NCBI GenBank assembly: GCA_030655735.1 | Contig: JAUSPK010000083.1 | Location: forward strand, 1 to 15,110 | Origin: Syntrophales bacterium | GTDB taxonomy: Bacteria; Desulfobacterota; Syntrophia; Syntrophales; UBA2210 | Reading direction: 5' to 3' | DNA: 15,110 nucleotides | Shown: positions 13,616 to 15,110 of the stretch, one piece after another | Position numbering within the stretch: position 1 is the stretch's first letter | Layout: the number at the start of each line of letters is the position of its first letter | Made by a program: the position numbers and the translations under genes | The notes under the pieces: generated by a model | Told to the model about the DNA's origin: nothing | Seen by the model: only the letters and a program-made list of their open reading frames with translations | Database searches by the model: none

Positions 13616-13837
13616 ATGAGCCAATTAATTACCTGCATCAACCTAGCTAAAATCGGTATATTTCTAAACCTAATCGGGACGATCCTGGTAGCATTTTCTT
13701 TTGGTAAAAATCTTGAAGAAGCTCACCAAATAAACAATAACGGCAAGAAAGTTTATCTGGCATCATTTTTATATCCTAAACTTTTTTATATTGGCTTAAT
13801 TTCATTAGCCATAGGCTTTGTATTGCAATTGTTTTAA
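13616..13837 (+). CDS. Small two-helix membrane protein, function unknown
   Basis: The 73-residue protein has two predicted transmembrane helices (about 11-29, IGIFLNLIGTILVAFSFG, and 55-72, KLFYIGLISLAIGFVLQL). They are joined by a polar loop containing KNLEEAHQINNNGKKVYLAS. I cannot assign a function. The helix-loop-helix layout resembles small hypothetical proteins scattered in accessory DNA, from general recollection only. GAGG lies about 8 nt before the ATG. The gene is visibly AT-rich, with AAT/AAA/TTA/TTT codons rare in its GC-rich neighbours. It sits between a terminator and a REP-like hairpin, which suggests horizontal acquisition. Confidence 0.65.
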   Translation: MSQLITCINLAKIGIFLNLIGTILVAFSFGKNLEEAHQINNNGKKVYLASFLYPKLFYIGLISLAIGFVLQLF

Positions 13838-13856
13838 CCACCGCTTTCACCAGACA

Positions 13857-13913
13857 AGCTGAATTTGAAATTGGAAATATGGGGACACTCCCCATATTAA
13901 ATCCCTTTCAGCT
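13857..13913. repeat. REP-like stem-loop element
   Basis: The core is a perfect 10-bp inverted repeat: AATATGGGGA (13876-13885), a CAC loop, and TCCCCATATT (13889-13898). It is nested inside a second inverted repeat, AGCTGAA (13857-13863) and TTCAGCT (13907-13913). No T-tract follows. GGGGACA-type palindromes of this form are familiar as REP sequences mobilised by Y1 (RAYT) transposases in many bacteria; no such transposase is in this window. The CACTCCCC arm recurs at 13933-13940 and, degenerately, near 13952, suggesting a decayed second copy. Nothing else coding is visible in 13838-14107. Confidence 0.65.
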
Positions 13914-14062
13914 TTCTAGTTCAAACCGGGCGCACTCCCCTTCAAGATACCACCGTCCCCTTGACCCGCCTTCAATATATGGTGGATTTCAAATGAAATT
14001 CATGATAGGGCGCTATCGAAGGTAGGTAAAAACTGAACGTGGGTCAGTCCTTTTATGAAAAT

Positions 14063-14077
14063 TGGTTACTATAACCA
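14063..14077. promoter_or_regulatory. Operator-like palindrome before the acyl-CoA dehydrogenase gene
   Basis: TGGTTA-cta-TAACCA is a perfect 6-bp inverted repeat with a 3-bp centre, 31 bp before the ATG at 14108. It includes TATAAC (14070-14075), and another TATAAC is at 14087-14092, either a possible -10. No good -35 is visible. A TetR/FadR-type repressor site is plausible, but the protein is unknown. Confidence 0.4.
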
Positions 14078-14107
14078 GAAAAAACATATAACTAGAGGAG
14101 GTACAGT

Positions 14108-15110
14108 ATGTCGTTGAACCCATTGGTTGATTCTCGTGATGTCCGGTTTGTTCTTTTTGAACTGCTGGAGCTGGAAAAATTGAATCGGTACGATAACTTC
14201 CAGGATTTCGACCGCTCCGTTTACGAAGACACCCTGGAGCTTGCGGAAAAGATCGCCCTCGAGTTGTACTATCCGTCCAATGCCGACGGGGACCAGATAG
14301 GGCTCAAGTACGATGCCAAGGAGCACACCGTCACCGTGCCCGAATCGTTCCACAAGGGATTCCAGGCATACGTCGAAGCGGGTTTCCACATCCTGGCCTT
14401 TCCTCAGGAAGTAGGCGGGGTGGGCATCCCCTCCACTATCTCAATGGCGGCCGCAGAGTATTTTAACGCGGGCAACACGGCACTGACCATGTACGGCGGT
14501 TCGATCACCGGTGCGATGGCCCTCATTCTGGCCTTCGGTTCCGAAGAACTGAAAGCAATGTTTCTCCCCAAACTGTTCGAGGGGGCGTGGGGCGGAACCA
14601 TGTGCCTGACCGAGTCGGGCGCCGGCTCCGACGTGGGGGCACTCAAGAGCAAGGCGGTCGAGCAGGCCGACGGCACCTATCTCATTACCGGCCAGAAGAT
14701 CTTCATCAGCAACGGCGATAGCAACATGACCGAGAACATCATCCATCCGGTGCTGGCCAGGATAGAAGGCGATCCGGCAGGGACGAAAGGTATCTCCATC
14801 TTTATCGTTCCGAAATACCTGGTCAATCCGGACGGCTCCCTGGGCGAGCGCAACGATATGTTCTGCGCCGGCATAGAGCACAAGATGGGGCTCAAGGGGA
14901 ACGCCACCTCGACGCTGAGTTTCGGCGATAATGGCAAGTGCGTCGGCTATCTTCTGGGGGAAGAGCGCCAGGGCATGCCGATCATGTTTCATCTCATGAA
15001 TTCGGCCCGCATCCATACGGGTGTTCAGGCCGCGGCCTGTTCCAGCGCCGGCTATATGCATGCCGTAACCTACGCCCGCACCAGGATTCAGGGCGCCCAT
15101 GTCACCCAAA
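14108..15110 (+). CDS. Acyl-CoA dehydrogenase, N-terminal 334 residues (runs off window)
   Basis: The frame is open from the ATG at 14108 to the window end. Before the catalytic domain is an N-terminal extension typical of the large FadE5/DmdC-like subgroup (about 600 residues): MSLNPLVDSRDVRFVLFELL and EDTLELAEKIA. Flavin- and substrate-site motifs follow: MCLTESGAGSDVG (165-177), ITGQKIFIS (193-201), EHKMGLKGNAT (257-267) and ARIHTGVQA (300-308). The enzyme introduces a trans-2,3 double bond into an acyl-CoA and passes electrons to ETF, as in beta-oxidation. The catalytic glutamate in this subgroup lies beyond the window, so completeness cannot be judged. GAGGAGG about 6 nt before the ATG is near perfect, implying strong translation. 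Chain-length specificity is unknown. Confidence 0.93.
   Translation, partial: MSLNPLVDSRDVRFVLFELLELEKLNRYDNFQDFDRSVYEDTLELAEKIALELYYPSNADGDQIGLKYDAKEHTVTVPESFHKGFQAYVEAGFHILAFPQEVGGVGIPSTISMAAAEYFNAGNTALTMYGGSITGAMALILAFGSEELKAMFLPKLFEGAWGGTMCLTESGAGSDVGALKSKAVEQADGTYLITGQKIFISNGDSNMTENIIHPVLARIEGDPAGTKGISIFIVPKYLVNPDGSLGERNDMFCAGIEHKMGLKGNATSTLSFGDNGKCVGYLLGEERQGMPIMFHLMNSARIHTGVQAAACSSAGYMHAVTYARTRIQGAHVTQ

Noticed and set aside
13551..13870. Possible integron cassette (attC) around the AT-rich membrane protein gene.
   Set aside because: No GTTRRRY/RYYYAAC core-site pair is visible on either side, and no integrase is present.
14441..15109. A 222-codon minus-strand frame at the window end.
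   Set aside because: It is antisense to the acyl-CoA dehydrogenase, which reads with intact motifs to the edge.

Overview
The window looks like chromosomal DNA of an anaerobic Gram-negative bacterium, most plausibly a Deltaproteobacterium (Desulfobacterota; syntrophic or sulfate-reducing type). This is an inference from gene content: a rubrerythrin, a nitronate-monooxygenase-like flavoprotein, a stand-alone GlcD-type FAD dehydrogenase, an acyl-CoA dehydrogenase with an N-terminal extension, and a sigma-54 two-component system. No database search was possible. All families were assigned from motifs read in the sequence.

Left part (1-4752, minus strand): a four-gene run, read right to left. 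It holds a membrane sensor histidine kinase, an NtrC-type sigma-54 response regulator overlapping it by one base, a sirtuin NAD-dependent deacylase, and the N-terminal 207 residues of an NRDE/TANGO2-family protein that leaves the window. Upstream of the kinase is a sequence with exact -24/-12 sigma-54 spacing. About 70 bp before its predicted start site lies a 16-bp palindrome, so the two-component operon probably activates itself.

Middle (4753-7860): a gene-poor interval of about 530 bp carries palindromes, a stem-loop and a sigma-70-type promoter. A nitronate monooxygenase-family gene follows. Next comes a compact tRNA region with tRNA-Ala(GGC) on the minus strand, a divergent tRNA-Leu(CAA) with a perfect-consensus promoter, a TPR-repeat protein, and tRNA-Ala(CGC). 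Strong rho-independent terminators separate the units.

Right-centre (7861-12911): a complete polar amino acid-type ABC importer in the order binding protein, permease, ATPase, permease. It is followed after only 14 bp by a GlcD-like FAD-dependent 2-hydroxyacid dehydrogenase. A hairpin between the binding-protein and permease genes probably keeps binding-protein expression higher. A rubrerythrin gene for peroxide defence comes next.

Right end (12912-15110): an accessory-looking stretch. It contains an orphan AbrB/VapB-like antitoxin gene whose promoter lies in an inverted repeat and which has no visible toxin gene. It also contains a probable small RNA transcription unit (strong promoter, about 118 nt, strong terminator, no credible ORF), an AT-rich gene for a two-helix membrane protein, and a REP-like stem-loop. 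The window ends inside an acyl-CoA dehydrogenase gene that has a very strong ribosome-binding site and a palindromic operator candidate.

I found no CRISPR array, complete insertion sequence, phage module or clearly new multi-gene system. The most interesting signals are the self-activating sigma-54 circuit, the small RNA candidate, the orphan antitoxin and the REP-like element.
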